A stretch of DNA of 64,000 nucleotides, from positions 4,452 through 68,451 of the forward strand of contig JBQCHG010000017.1 in assembly GCA_051954935.1 (NCBI GenBank). Reading direction: 5' to 3'. Origin of the DNA: 66-474 sp051954935 (GTDB taxonomy: Bacteria; Pseudomonadota; Gammaproteobacteria; Xanthomonadales; Rhodanobacteraceae). Position numbers and translations under genes: made by a program. Below are positions 17,373 to 29,376 of this stretch, piece after piece. The notes beneath the pieces were generated by a model, which searched no databases, was not told where the DNA came from, and saw only the letters and a list, made by a program, of their open reading frames with translations. Numbering within the stretch: the first letter of the stretch is position 1; the number at the start of each line of letters is the position of its first letter.

Positions 17373-20275
17373 CAAAACCACCGCCTTGTCTCGCCGCTGC
17401 CATGGCCATCGAAAGCCTCGACGTTCTCCACGCAGCGCCCGCATAGTTCGGGATGTTCGGCGTGAGCGCCGACATCATCGCGATGGTGCCAGCAGCGCAC
17501 GCACTTCGGCGCATCGCTCACAGTCGCGGCGACGTACACGTCCGCGCCTTCCAGCTCGGTCAGTACGGCGCCTTCGGGTTGCGCACCGCGGTCCAACCGC
17601 AGGTCGGAGACGATGAAGAAGAAGCGCAGCTCGTCGGCGACATCGTGGTAGCGCTCGACGATCGCGGGATCGGCGTGGATCAAAAGCTTCGCGTCCAGCG
17701 ACGAGCCGATCTTTCCATCCTTGCGCATGCCCTCCAGCACACGCGAGGCGGCCTCGCGTATGCTGAGCAGATCGCTCCACCAGCGGCGTTGCTGCGCCGA
17801 ACCCTGCGTCGCGGCCAGCCCGTCGTACCAGGTATGGAACAGCACCGACTCGTCGCGCTCGACCGCCTTGCCGTCCACCACCATCGCTCCAGGCATGTGC
17901 TGCCAGATTTCTTCCGAGGTGAAGCTGAGCAGCGGCGCCAGCCAGCGCACCATCGCCTCGAGGATGCGGTACATCGCGCTCTGCGCGCCGCGCCGACCGC
18001 GGCTGTCCAGCGGCATCGTGTAGAGGCGGTCCTTGGTGATGTCGAGATACAGCGCGCCCATTTCATTGGTGCAGAAGTTCTGCACGCGCTGCACGATCTC
18101 GGGGAAGTCGTAGCGCGCAAACGCGGCCACCACCGCCTGCTGCACGTCGTGCGCGCACTGCACCGCCCACTGATCCAGCAGCAGGCATTGTTCCACCGGG
18201 AGCAGATGCTGTGCGGGATCGAAACCGTCCAGATTGCCGAGCAGGAAGCGCGCTGTGTTGCGGATGCGGCGATACGAATCGGCGACGCGCTTCAGGATCT
18301 CGTCCGATAGCGCCATCTCGTTGCGGTAATCCGCCGAGGCGATCCACAGCCGCAGGATGTCTGCGCCGTAGTGCTTCATGACATCCTGCGGCTCGATGCC
18401 GTTGCCCAGCGACTTCGACATCTTCCGGCCCTGCGCGTCCACGGTGAAACCGTGGGTCAGTACCTCGTCGAACGGCGCGTGCCCGCGCATCGCGCAACTG
18501 GTCAGCAGTGACGACTGGAACCAGCCGCGATGCTGGTCCGAACCTTCGAGATAGATCACCTGGTCGCCCGCGCCGCGCTTCAGTTCCGGCCGTTGGTCCA
18601 GCACGCAGAAATGCGACGTGCCGGAATCGAACCACACATCCAGGATGTCGGCGACCTTCTCGTAATCCTTCGCTTCGTTGCCGAGCAATTCGGCCGGTTC
18701 GAGCGCGTACCACGCGTCCACGCCGTCCTTTTCCACCCGCTGCGCGACCCGCTCCAGCAGCTCCACGCTGCGTGGATGCGGTTTACCCGTGAGCTTGTGG
18801 GTGAACAGCGCGATCGGCACGCCCCAGGTTCGCTGGCGCGAGATGCACCAGTCCGGCCGGCCTTCCACCATGCCGGCTATGCGCTCCTCTCCCCAAGACG
18901 GATAGAACGTCACGTCGTTGCGGATCGCGCGCATCGAACTCTCGCGCAGGCCGGCGCGTTCCATGCCGATGAACCACTGCGGCGTGGTGCGGAACGCGAT
19001 CGGCGTGCGGTGGCGCCAGCAGTGCGGATAGCTGTGCGTGATCTTCGCGGCATGCAGCAGCACGCCACGCTCGCGCAACAGTTCGATGATGGCGTCGTTG
19101 GCCTTCCAGATGTGCTGGCCCTCGAAGATCGGCGTGCCCGGCAGATACACGCCGTTGGCGCCGACCGGGTTGAGCACATTGGCGGGCGTGTTTTCGACGA
19201 GCCCGTATTTCTGTCCCACCGCGAAGTCGTCGGCGCCGTGACCGGGCGCGGTGTGCACCGCACCAGTGCCCTCCTCCGCCGACACGTGCTCGCCAAGAAT
19301 CAGTGCGATCTCGCGGTCATAGAAAGGATGTTTGAGTTTGAGGTTTTCGAGCGCGGCGCCTTGCGCGCGCCCAAGCACCTTCACTTCATTGACGCCGTAA
19401 CGCGCGAGCGCCTTGTCGGCCAGTGTTTCCGCCAGCACCAGCAAAACGCGTTTGCCGCCGCGAGATGGCCCTTCCACCAGCACGTAGTCGAGCTGCGGAC
19501 CGAGCGTCACCGCCAGGCTCGCCGGCAGTGTCCACGGCGTGGTGGTCCAGATCGGTACCGCGACGATGTCGTTGCCGCCGACCTGCACGCCGAATTTAGC
19601 CGCGAGCACTTTGGGGTCGAGCGCATCGTAGGCGACGTCGATCGCCGGCGACTGCTTGTCGGCGTATTCGATCTCCGCTTCCGCCAGCGCCGAACCGCAA
19701 TCGAAGCACCAGTGCACGGGCTTGAAGCCGCGCACCACGTGGCCATTGGCGAACACCTTGCCGAGCGCGCGCAGGATGTCTGCCTCGTATTTCAGATCCA
19801 TCGTGCGGTAGGGATGCTCCCAGTCGCCGAGTACGCCCAGCCGCTTGAAGTCCTTGCGCTGCAGATCGATTTGAGCGTTGGCGTAGTCACGGCACAGCTT
19901 GCGGAATTCCGCGGCGTCCACCTTCTGGCCGACCTTGCCGACCTTCTTCTCGACCGCGATCTCGATCGGAAGGCCGTGGCAATCCCAGCCCGGGATATAG
20001 GGCGAACGGAAGCCCGCCACCAACTTCGAACGTACGACCACGTCTTTCAGGATCTTGTTGACCGCGTGCCCGAGATGGATCGCGCCGTTCGCATAGGGCG
20101 GCCCGTCGTGCAGGATGAACGCGTGCTCGCGCTGGGCGGTGTACTGCTGCAACTGCGCGTAGCGATTCTGCGCTTCCCATTCGGCCAGCATCTTCGGCTC
20201 GCGCTGCGCGAGGTCCGCCTTCATCGCAAAGCCAGTCCGGGGGAGATTGATGGTGGGTTTGTAATCGCGGCTCAC
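17372..20275 (-). CDS. ileS: Isoleucyl-tRNA synthetase
   Basis: A 967-residue class I synthetase. The HIGH motif is HLGH (67-70, in YANGAIHLGHAVNK) and the KMSKS loop is GRKMSKSLGN near residue 619. The editing domain lies between them. The C-terminus carries the zinc-binding CVRCWHHR and LCGRC pairs of the bacterial type. The start is a GTG at 20275 that overlaps the end of ribF (GTGA). No frame breaks are seen. Confidence 0.97.
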   Translation of the reverse strand: MSRDYKPTINLPRTGFAMKADLAQREPKMLAEWEAQNRYAQLQQYTAQREHAFILHDGPPYANGAIHLGHAVNKILKDVVVRSKLVAGFRSPYIPGWDCHGLPIEIAVEKKVGKVGQKVDAAEFRKLCRDYANAQIDLQRKDFKRLGVLGDWEHPYRTMDLKYEADILRALGKVFANGHVVRGFKPVHWCFDCGSALAEAEIEYADKQSPAIDVAYDALDPKVLAAKFGVQVGGNDIVAVPIWTTTPWTLPASLAVTLGPQLDYVLVEGPSRGGKRVLLVLAETLADKALARYGVNEVKVLGRAQGAALENLKLKHPFYDREIALILGEHVSAEEGTGAVHTAPGHGADDFAVGQKYGLVENTPANVLNPVGANGVYLPGTPIFEGQHIWKANDAIIELLRERGVLLHAAKITHSYPHCWRHRTPIAFRTTPQWFIGMERAGLRESSMRAIRNDVTFYPSWGEERIAGMVEGRPDWCISRQRTWGVPIALFTHKLTGKPHPRSVELLERVAQRVEKDGVDAWYALEPAELLGNEAKDYEKVADILDVWFDSGTSHFCVLDQRPELKRGAGDQVIYLEGSDQHRGWFQSSLLTSCAMRGHAPFDEVLTHGFTVDAQGRKMSKSLGNGIEPQDVMKHYGADILRLWIASADYRNEMALSDEILKRVADSYRRIRNTARFLLGNLDGFDPAQHLLPVEQCLLLDQWAVQCAHDVQQAVVAAFARYDFPEIVQRVQNFCTNEMGALYLDITKDRLYTMPLDSRGRRGAQSAMYRILEAMVRWLAPLLSFTSEEIWQHMPGAMVVDGKAVERDESVLFHTWYDGLAATQGSAQQRRWWSDLLSIREAASRVLEGMRKDGKIGSSLDAKLLIHADPAIVERYHDVADELRFFFIVSDLRLDRGAQPEGAVLTELEGADVYVAATVSDAPKCVRCWHHRDDVGAHAEHPELCGRCVENVEAFDGHGSGETRRWF

Positions 20276-21222
20276 GCTGTGGCTCCGGAAACCTTTTCTT
20301 CGAGAATGCGGCGGGCCTGCATGGCATCCTTGTCCATCTGCGCCCTCAGCGCATCCAGATCGGCAAACTTCTCTTCATCGCGCAGCTTGGCGACGAACTC
20401 CACTTCGATGCGGCGCCCGTACAGATCGCCTTCGAAATCGAACAGATGCGTTTCCAGCAACGGTTCGTTGCCGTCGAACATCGGCCGCACGCCGAGGCTG
20501 GCCACGCCCGCCCACGGCTTCGCATCGATGCCCATCACCCGAACCGCGAAGATACCCTGCACCGGCGATACGCGCCCGCCCAGTCGTATGTTGGCAGTCG
20601 GGTAGCCCAGCTCGTGTCCCACGCGGTTGCCGTGCACCACGCGGCCGCCGATGGTAAACGGTCGTCCGAGCAGGCGCGCCGCCTGCGCGAATTCGCCGAT
20701 AGCCAGCAGATCGCGGATGCGCGTGGCGGACACGCGCCCGCCCTCTTCCGCTTCGACCGCTTCCAGCGCGTGCACCTCGAAGCCGTACTGCGCGCCCAGC
20801 GTTTGCAATAGCGCGGCATCCCCCGCACGGCGATGACCGAAACGAAAATCCGCACCCACCCACACTTCGCGCGCGTTCATCCGCTCGACGAGAACCTCGC
20901 GCACGAAATCTTCCGCGCTCATCGCCGCCAGTGCGGCATTGAACCGCAACAGCAGAACGAGTTCGATCCCCGTATCGCGAAAACCGAAGAGTTTCTCGTG
21001 CAGCGAGGACAAGCGTGGAAGCGGCGCGCGCGAAAAGAACGCGCGCGGCAGCGGTTCGAAACTCACCACCGCCGGGATCAGCCCACGCGCCTGCGCACGC
21101 TCGCGCACGCGGTGCAGCAGCGCGACGTGGCCGCGATGCAGACCGTCGAACGCGCCCACGGCGAGCACGCTGCCGCCCGGGGCCAGAAACGGCCCCGCGG
21201 CATCCCGGAAGACCTTGAACAT
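20272..21222 (-). CDS. ribF: Bifunctional riboflavin kinase / FAD synthetase RibF
   Basis: A 316-residue protein converting riboflavin to FMN and FAD. The N-terminal adenylyltransferase domain has VGAFDGLHRGH and later RVSATRIRDLL. The C-terminal kinase domain has HGNRVGHELGYPTANI, with the Gly-Tyr-Pro-Thr-Ala-Asn metal site, and GVRPMFDG. The ATG at 21222 gives the usual MFKVFRD start. Longer in-frame starts upstream run into the tandem repeat block and are not credible. It is the first gene of the ribF-ileS-lspA-ispH group. Confidence 0.95.
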   Translation of the reverse strand: MFKVFRDAAGPFLAPGGSVLAVGAFDGLHRGHVALLHRVRERAQARGLIPAVVSFEPLPRAFFSRAPLPRLSSLHEKLFGFRDTGIELVLLLRFNAALAAMSAEDFVREVLVERMNAREVWVGADFRFGHRRAGDAALLQTLGAQYGFEVHALEAVEAEEGGRVSATRIRDLLAIGEFAQAARLLGRPFTIGGRVVHGNRVGHELGYPTANIRLGGRVSPVQGIFAVRVMGIDAKPWAGVASLGVRPMFDGNEPLLETHLFDFEGDLYGRRIEVEFVAKLRDEEKFADLDALRAQMDKDAMQARRILEEKVSGATA

Positions 21223-21634
21223 CCGCGAAGTATAGTGGGTGAGCCGGAGCTGTCGTGAGAAGCGTTGACTGCGCGCGCCGGGAGCGCGTGCGAACAGCGA
21301 AGCTGGCCCGAAGGGCGATCGCCATGGATGGCGCGAGTAATCGCATCTCACGCCTGCGACGTGGCGCGCAGGAGCGCGCCCGAACGTCGAAGGCGGCCCT
21401 GAGCCGCGCAGCGGCGAGGGGTGAGTGCCAAGGATGGCGCGAATAACGCACGCACAAGGACGTGCGGGCAGGGGAGCGTATCAGGGATGATTGCTTGCGA
21501 AACGTTTACGTGAGCGGCTCGGGTGGAAGCCTGCTTGCAGGAGATCATGACCGCCATTCGTGGCAAAGAGCTGCGTGGTCGCGCGCAGGCGCGCTCCTAC
21601 CAAGCCGCTACGTTGGAACGCGTCCAGCCGGTCC
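21223..21634. repeat. Repeat-filled gap between ribF and murJ
   Basis: No gene is visible in these 412 bases. Two degenerate tandem units of roughly 100 bases lie at about 21245-21345 and 21350-21450. Each carries a GCCA(T/A)GGATGGCGCGA hairpin (21321-21336, 21427-21442), followed by GTAATCGCA or ATAACGCAC. Further on, at 21551-21577, is a segment resembling the inside of element A at 61307-61421, joined directly to GTAG repeat copy 2 (21578-21600). Any ribF promoter must sit within this repeated DNA. Confidence 0.65.
21578..21600 (-). repeat. GTAG-type REP, copy 2
   Basis: Identical over 23 bases to the copy at 15891-15913, in the same orientation. It lies 34 bases after the murJ stop codon on the murJ coding strand. 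It contains the self-complementary core GCGCGCCTGCGCGC. Confidence 0.75.
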
Positions 21635-23248
21635 CTACGCCACCTGCAGATCCCGCATCCTGAATCCGGCCGCGAACAGCGCCAGCAGGAAAGCCGCACC
21701 GCCCGCTATCACCAGCACGGCAAGATGCCACGCGCGCACGAGGACGCGCACTTCGGTCCAGTGCTGCCAAGGCCACAGCCACAAGCCCGCCGCCAGCACC
21801 GCCACCATGGCCGCGCAGGCAAAGGTCAATTTCAACAGATGTCCGGCCCAGCCAGCCCGACGGTGATATACGCCGGCCCTCTTCAGGTAGTACCAGAGCT
21901 GCGCGCAATTGAGCCAATTGGAAAGCGAACTCGCGAATGCCAACCCGACGTGCAACCCGGGCTGCCGCGCAATGCCCTGCAGCCACGGCAGGCTCTTCAA
22001 TGAAGGCGGTGCCCACATTTCGAACAGCAATGCGATCAGCGCGAAATTGAACACCATGTTGCTGACCAGCGCGACCACGCCGGCACGCACCGGTGTCTTC
22101 GTGTCCTGCCGCGAATAGAACGCGGGCAGCAGCGTGCGTTGCACCGCGATGGCCGGCAGGCCGAAACCCAGGCCCACGATCGCCATGGCGGTCATGTGGG
22201 TATCGAACGGGGTGTACTGGCCATTCTGGAAGAAGGTCGCGACGACCGGCTCGGCCAGCAGCATCAACGCAAGCATTGCCGGCAGCGCGATCAGCAGCGT
22301 CGTGCGCAGCGCCCAGTCCAGCGCTCCTGAAAAACCCTCGCGATCGGCCCTGACGTAGTGCCGCGAAAGCGCCGGAAGGATCACGGTGCCGAGTGCCACG
22401 CCGAACACGCCCAGCGGCAGTTCGAGGAAACGTGTGGCCTGGTAGATCCACGTTTGCGACCGGGTGATCAGCAAGGACAGCACGATCGTGTCGAGCAGCA
22501 GGTTGAGCTGCGAAATGGATGAGCTGAACAGGGTCGGCACCATCAGCCGCATGATCCGACGCACGCCGGGGTGGCTCCAGCCCCAGCGCGGCAATGAGAG
22601 CAGGTTCAGCCGCCTCACCGCCGGCAGCAGGAAGAGCAGTTGCAGGGCACCGGCGACCAGCACCGCCCAGCCGAGCGACAGGATCGGCACGTCCAGCTTC
22701 GGCGCCAGCCACAGCGAGCCGGCGATCATGCAGATATTGAGGATCACCGGCGTCACGGCCGGCAACGCAAAGCGATGGAAACTGTTGAGGATGCCGCCCG
22801 AGAGCGCGGTGAGCGATACGAACAGCAGGAACGGGAATGTCAGCCGCAACAGGTCGGCGGTGAGCGCGAGTTCCCCGGGATTCCTCAGCGCACCCGGATC
22901 GAACATGATCGCAACCTGCGGCGCGAAGATCAGCCCCAGCGCGGTGATCACCAACAGCACGCTACCCAGCGTGCCGGCCACGCGCGAGCTGAGTTCCTTC
23001 AGTTCCTCGTGGCTGCGGGTCTCCTTTACTTCCGTGAAGACCGGCACGAATGCGGTGCTGAACGAGCCCTCCGCGAACAGCCGGCGCATGAAATTGGGGA
23101 TGCGGAAGGCGATCACGAAGGCATCGGTCGCCGCGCTGGCGCCGAACACGTGGCTCATCGCAACGTCCCGCGCCAGTCCGAGCACGCGCGAGACCATGGT
23201 CATCGAGCTGAAGGACAGCAGCCCGCGCAGCATGCTGGGGCGCTTCAC
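21635..23248 (-). CDS. murJ: Lipid II flippase MurJ
   Basis: A 537-residue inner-membrane protein of the MOP superfamily with about 14 hydrophobic helices. It moves lipid II across the membrane for peptidoglycan synthesis. Family signatures are SRVLGLARDVAMSHVFGA (18-35), NFMRRLFAEGSFSTAFVPV and LPLGVFGVALGTVILPALSR. Arg residues in the first two helices match those known to be essential in E. coli MurJ. It is divergent from rpsT, as in many gammaproteobacteria, and lies upstream of ribF with a 412-base repeat-rich gap between. Confidence 0.95.
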   Translation of the reverse strand: MKRPSMLRGLLSFSSMTMVSRVLGLARDVAMSHVFGASAATDAFVIAFRIPNFMRRLFAEGSFSTAFVPVFTEVKETRSHEELKELSSRVAGTLGSVLLVITALGLIFAPQVAIMFDPGALRNPGELALTADLLRLTFPFLLFVSLTALSGGILNSFHRFALPAVTPVILNICMIAGSLWLAPKLDVPILSLGWAVLVAGALQLLFLLPAVRRLNLLSLPRWGWSHPGVRRIMRLMVPTLFSSSISQLNLLLDTIVLSLLITRSQTWIYQATRFLELPLGVFGVALGTVILPALSRHYVRADREGFSGALDWALRTTLLIALPAMLALMLLAEPVVATFFQNGQYTPFDTHMTAMAIVGLGFGLPAIAVQRTLLPAFYSRQDTKTPVRAGVVALVSNMVFNFALIALLFEMWAPPSLKSLPWLQGIARQPGLHVGLAFASSLSNWLNCAQLWYYLKRAGVYHRRAGWAGHLLKLTFACAAMVAVLAAGLWLWPWQHWTEVRVLVRAWHLAVLVIAGGAAFLLALFAAGFRMRDLQVA

Positions 23249-23251
23249 AAG

Positions 23252-23280
23252 TTGACTCCGCGCCGCGGCACCCGCATACT
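23252..23280 (+). promoter_or_regulatory. Promoter of rpsT
   Basis: TTGACT at 23252-23257 and CATACT at 23275-23280 are separated by 17 bases. They lie in the 71-base gap between the divergent murJ and rpsT starts. The predicted leader would be about 33 bases. Confidence 0.6.
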
Positions 23281-23319
23281 TGCCAGTCTTTTTCTCGCCC
23301 CTTTCCGGAGTTTCAACCC

Positions 23320-23583
23320 GTGGCCAACATCAAGTCCGCCAAGAAGCGCGCCCGGCAGTCCGAAGTGCGCCGCATGCGCAACGCCAGCCAGCGCTCCATG
23401 CTGCGCTCCTCGATCCGCAAGGTGCTGAAGGCGATCGAAGCCAAGGACAAGACCGCGGCGCAGGCCGCCTACCAGGCTGCCGAGCCGGTGATGGACCGCT
23501 ACGCCCACCACGGCCTGATCCACAAGAACAAGGCCGCGCGCCACAAGAGCCGCTTGAGCGCCAAGATCCAAGCTTTGGGCTGA
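23320..23583 (+). CDS. rpsT: 30S ribosomal protein S20
   Basis: An 87-residue, lysine/arginine-rich helical protein starting MANIKSAKKRARQSE, which is diagnostic of S20; it binds 16S rRNA early in 30S assembly. The start codon is GTG with GGAG nine bases upstream. Non-ATG starts are known for rpsT in E. coli, where they take part in autoregulation. A hairpin repeat begins 11 bases after the stop, then a strong terminator. Confidence 0.97.
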   Translation: MANIKSAKKRARQSEVRRMRNASQRSMLRSSIRKVLKAIEAKDKTAAQAAYQAAEPVMDRYAHHGLIHKNKAARHKSRLSAKIQALG

Positions 23584-23593
23584 CCATTTGAAA

Positions 23594-23615
23594 AGTGCGG
23601 ACAGGGATGTCCGCT
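23594..23615 (+). repeat. Hairpin repeat (stem GCGGACA/TGTCCGC, loop GGGA)
   Basis: AGTGCGGACAGGGATGTCCGCT, 11 bases after the rpsT stop. One member of the dispersed family whose stem sequence varies with compensating changes. Confidence 0.75.
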
Positions 23616-23650
23616 GGTTGATCTTCGCGCTCATGGACGAGCGCAAAAAT

Positions 23651-23674
23651 AAGCCGGCCTTGGCCGGCTTTTTT
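23651..23674 (+). terminator. Rho-independent terminator after rpsT
   Basis: AAGCCGGCC/GGCCGGCTT stem with loop TT and a following run of T. It separates rpsT from the convergent obgE gene. Confidence 0.9.
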
Positions 23675-23684
23675 GTTGCGTCGT

Positions 23685-24719
23685 TCATTCCCCCGACTCC
23701 GCCGCCTGCGCCTTCTGCTCGTCGAAGAACCGCTGCGCGGCCAGTGCGACCTCGCGGGTGCCTTCGCGGTTGGCCGCGGATATTGCGAACCACGGCGCGC
23801 TCCATTGCAGGCGCTCGATGATCCCCTTCGCCAGCGCGTCGCGCTCTTCCGGGGCGACCAGATCCATCTTGTTGAGCACCAGCCATCGTGGGCGCGCCAG
23901 CAGTTCGGGATCGAAGCGCTGCAACTCGCCCTCGATCGCGCGCACCTGCTCGACCGGATCGGCGCCATCCATCGGCGCAATGTCCACCAGGTGGAGCAGC
24001 AGGCTGGTGCGCGCCAGGTGCTTCAGGAACTGCACACCCAGGCCTGCGCCTTCCGCTGCGCCTTCGATCAGGCCCGGGATATCGGCGACCACGAAGCTTT
24101 GGTCCGGACCGGAACGCACCACGCCCAGGTGCGGTTGCAACGTGGTGAACGGATAGTCCGCAACGCGCGGCGTCGCCGCGGAGACCGCGCGGATGAAGGT
24201 GCTCTTGCCGGCGTTCGGGAAGCCGAGCAGACCGACGTCGGCGAGCACCTTCAATTCCAGCTTCAGCTCGCGCGCCTCGCCGGGCGTACCGGGCGTGGCC
24301 TTGCGCGGTGCGCGGTTCACCGAGCTCTTGAAGTGGATGTTGCCCAAGCCGCCATTGCCACCGCGCGCGACCAGCAGGCGCTGACCATTCTGGGTCAGGT
24401 CGCCGATCACCTCGTCGCTGTCCACGTTGATCACGGTGGTGCCGACCGGCACGCGGATTTCCTTGTCCTCGCCACCGCGGCCGTACATGTCGCTGCCCAT
24501 GCCGTTCTCGCCGCGCTGCGCGCGGAACGAGCGCTGGTGACGGAAATCCACCAGCGTGTTCAGGCCTTCGTCCGCCACTAGCCAGACATTGCCGCCCGCG
24601 CCGCCGTCGCCGCCGTTCGGGCCACCGAACGGGATGAACTTCTCGCGCCGGAAGCTGGCGCAACCGTTTCCGCCGTCGCCGGCCTGCACCTTGATGATGG
24701 CTTCGTCTACGAATTTCAT
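23685..24719 (-). CDS. obgE: GTPase ObgE/CgtA, ribosome assembly
   Basis: A 344-residue GTPase. The N-terminal glycine-rich Obg fold (1-158) contains GGPNGGDGGAGGNVWL. The GTPase domain follows: G1 GFPNAGKST (166-174), G3 DIPGLIEGAAEGAGLG, and G4 NKMD. It acts in 50S maturation and stringent control. It is in the rplU-rpmA-obgE order common in bacteria, but an intrinsic terminator lies between rpmA and obgE, so part of its expression may come from its own promoter. The bases before the ATG at 24719 are pyrimidine-rich with no Shine-Dalgarno, although MKFVDEA is the canonical start. Confidence 0.96.
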   Translation of the reverse strand: MKFVDEAIIKVQAGDGGNGCASFRREKFIPFGGPNGGDGGAGGNVWLVADEGLNTLVDFRHQRSFRAQRGENGMGSDMYGRGGEDKEIRVPVGTTVINVDSDEVIGDLTQNGQRLLVARGGNGGLGNIHFKSSVNRAPRKATPGTPGEARELKLELKVLADVGLLGFPNAGKSTFIRAVSAATPRVADYPFTTLQPHLGVVRSGPDQSFVVADIPGLIEGAAEGAGLGVQFLKHLARTSLLLHLVDIAPMDGADPVEQVRAIEGELQRFDPELLARPRWLVLNKMDLVAPEERDALAKGIIERLQWSAPWFAISAANREGTREVALAAQRFFDEQKAQAAESGE

Positions 24720-24846
24720 GAGGGGGGACGGGAGGTGGGTGGCGGGGATGCGAAAATCGAAACGGTCATGCGAGAAGAATAGTGGTTCGAGGGCGGAGGC
24801 GATACGAACTCGCGCCTCCCGCCACCCGTTCCCGATCCCCGCATAC

Positions 24847-24871
24847 GAAAAGCCCCGCACATGGCGGGGCT
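24847..24871 (-). terminator. Terminator after rpmA
   Basis: On the minus strand AGCCCCGC and GCGGGGCT form an eight-pair stem around CATGT, followed by TTTTCG. It lies between rpmA and obgE and should reduce read-through into obgE. Confidence 0.75.
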
Positions 24872-24912
24872 CTGTCGCATTTCTGGCCGCAAGGTGATTA
24901 TTGCAATTGAGA

Positions 24913-24935
24913 AGTGCGGCCACGGATGGCCGCTT
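24913..24935 (+). repeat. Hairpin repeat (stem GCGGCCA/TGGCCGC, loop CGGA)
   Basis: AGTGCGGCCACGGATGGCCG and then CTT, inside the rpmA-obgE gap. Same family as 23594-23615 with a compensating change in both stem arms. Confidence 0.75.
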
Positions 24936-25008
24936 TTGGACTCACCGACTGCGGTTACCGACCCGAACCGGAAGCCTGACTTGAGGCGGCGATCAGGGTC
25001 GATCGCAA

Positions 25009-25266
25009 TCAACCACTAATCACGCTTACCGTGCGGCGGCTCTTCGGACCGTGGGTCTTGAACTCGACCTTGCCGTCCACCAGCGCGAACAACGTATGGT
25101 CGCGGCCCAGGCCGACGCCCGTGCCCGGATGGAACTGGGTGCCGCGCTGACGCACGATGATGTTGCCGGCCGAAACCGCCTGGCCGCCATAGAGCTTCAC
25201 GCCCAGGTATTTCGGGTTGGAATCGCGACCGTTGCGCGAGGAACCTACGCCTTTCTTGTGTGCCAT
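25009..25266 (-). CDS. rpmA: 50S ribosomal protein L27
   Basis: An 85-residue protein beginning MAHKKGVGSSRNGRDSNPKY, the L27 signature whose N-terminal tail reaches the peptidyl-transferase centre. IIVRQRGTQFHPG is also diagnostic. AGAGG precedes the ATG. Co-transcribed with rplU, 36 bases upstream. Confidence 0.97.
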   Translation of the reverse strand: MAHKKGVGSSRNGRDSNPKYLGVKLYGGQAVSAGNIIVRQRGTQFHPGTGVGLGRDHTLFALVDGKVEFKTHGPKSRRTVSVISG

Positions 25267-25302
25267 GACATCTGCCTCTGAATTCTGGTCGCCCGCGGGC
25301 GC

Positions 25303-25614
25303 TTACCGGGAAATTCCGGTGATCTCGATCTCGGTGTAGTGCTGCCGGTGGCCCATCTGCTTGCGATGGTGCTTGCGGCGGCGGAACTTGACGATCCGCA
25401 CCTTGTCATGGCGGCCGTGCGCGCGCACCTTGGCGGCCACGCTGGCGCCGGCGACGTTCGGCGCGCCGACGGTGATGTTCTCGCCGTCGCCGATCATCAG
25501 CACCTGATCGAACTTGATCGCGGCGTCCACGTCCGCGTCGAGCTTCTCGACGCGCAGGACGTCGCCCTGCATCACGCGGAACTGGCGTCCGCCGGTAAGA
25601 ATGACTGCGTACAT
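25303..25614 (-). CDS. rplU: 50S ribosomal protein L21
   Basis: A 103-residue protein with MYAVILTGGRQFRV at the start and KFRRRKHHRKQMGHRQHYTE near the C-terminus, both typical of L21, which binds 23S rRNA. The ATG at 25614 matches the usual family length. First gene of the rplU-rpmA unit, with a good promoter 69 bases upstream. Confidence 0.97.
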   Translation of the reverse strand: MYAVILTGGRQFRVMQGDVLRVEKLDADVDAAIKFDQVLMIGDGENITVGAPNVAGASVAAKVRAHGRHDKVRIVKFRRRKHHRKQMGHRQHYTEIEITGISR

Positions 25615-25682
25615 TGTGAAAACCCTTCCGGTTCTGTCGTTATTCTGGTGAATCCGCCCGGTCGGGCCGAACGGAACGCGCG

Positions 25683-25711
25683 AGTATAGCCCGGCCCCGC
25701 CCCGCAAGCAA
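25683..25711 (-). promoter_or_regulatory. Promoter of rplU-rpmA
   Basis: On the minus strand TTGCTT (25711-25706), 17 bases, then TATACT (25688-25683). The leader would be about 60 bases. One of the best sigma-70 matches in the window. Confidence 0.7.
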
Positions 25712-25824
25712 TTCGACCCGGAGGCCCGGAACCGGCGGTTTGCAAACAGGCCTCTCGGCCACATATCAAACCGGTTGGTATAGTAGCCGGCATTTCGCCG
25801 CGCAATCCCTCTGCACAAGGCCCC

Positions 25825-28679
<2,855 letters not shown>

Positions 28680-28683
<4 letters not shown>

Positions 28684-29246
28684 GCACGCGACGCCGTCGA
28701 AACAAGCCCGATGCGGAAGCCGGCCCGTCCGGCGCCAAAACGAACGCGCGTTCGCGCAAGGCGAGCAAGCAAGAACGCGCGGCGGAGAAGCCGATCGAGG
28801 CGGCGCCCGCTGAAACGCGCCCGACTCCGGATGCCCAGCAGCAACCCGCGCCACACGTACTGTTCTCCGCGCCCATTGCCGTGCGCTGGCGCGATCTTGA
28901 TGCGTTCAACCACGTCAACAATTCAAACTTCCTCACCTATCTCGAGGAAGCGCGCCTGCGCTGGCTGAAGGACGTGCCGGGTCCGTGGTTCGACGCGCAT
29001 TCGATGCCCCTGCTGGCCGCCGCGGAATTGAATTACCGCGCGCCGATCGAATGGCCCGCCGCGATCGTGGTGGAACTGTCCTGCGAACGGCTCGGCAATT
29101 CGTCCATCACGATCGGTCACCGGATCGTGGATGCAAAGGCGCCGCAGAAACTCTATTGCGATGGTCGCACCGTGCTGGTGTGGGCCGACCCGACGACCGG
29201 CAGGCCGGTACCACTGCCCGAGGCGATCTGCAGCGCGGCGACGTGA
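28680..29246 (+). CDS. Hotdog-fold acyl-CoA thioesterase (4HBT family) with basic N-terminal extension
   Basis: A 188-residue protein. Residues 62-180 form a single hotdog domain with the active-site signature DLDAFNHVNNSNFLTYLEE, in which the Asp is the 4HBT/YbgC-type catalytic residue. Residues 1-60 are a Lys/Arg- then Ala/Pro-rich, probably disordered extension absent from most family members. The ATG at 28680 overlaps the uvrA stop, so it is translationally coupled to uvrA although the functions are unrelated. The acyl substrate cannot be told from sequence. Confidence 0.85.
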
Positions 29247-29376
29247 GGCCGCAGTGCGGGGAAAGCGCAGCAGTCCCGCCCGGCGAATTTGTCGCTGCTG
29301 CAGCCTTCTCGGCCCTACGATGCCATTCAGCCTCACTGGCTATCATGCGGCCACTACTCAGCAGAAGGAGCGCACG

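Noticed and set aside
21245..21450. CRISPR-like array
   Set aside because: There are only two degenerate units of about 100 bases. There are no regular short repeats with unique spacers and no cas genes.
25740..25824. LexA box before uvrA
   Set aside because: No CTG-N10-CAG sequence is visible in the upstream region.
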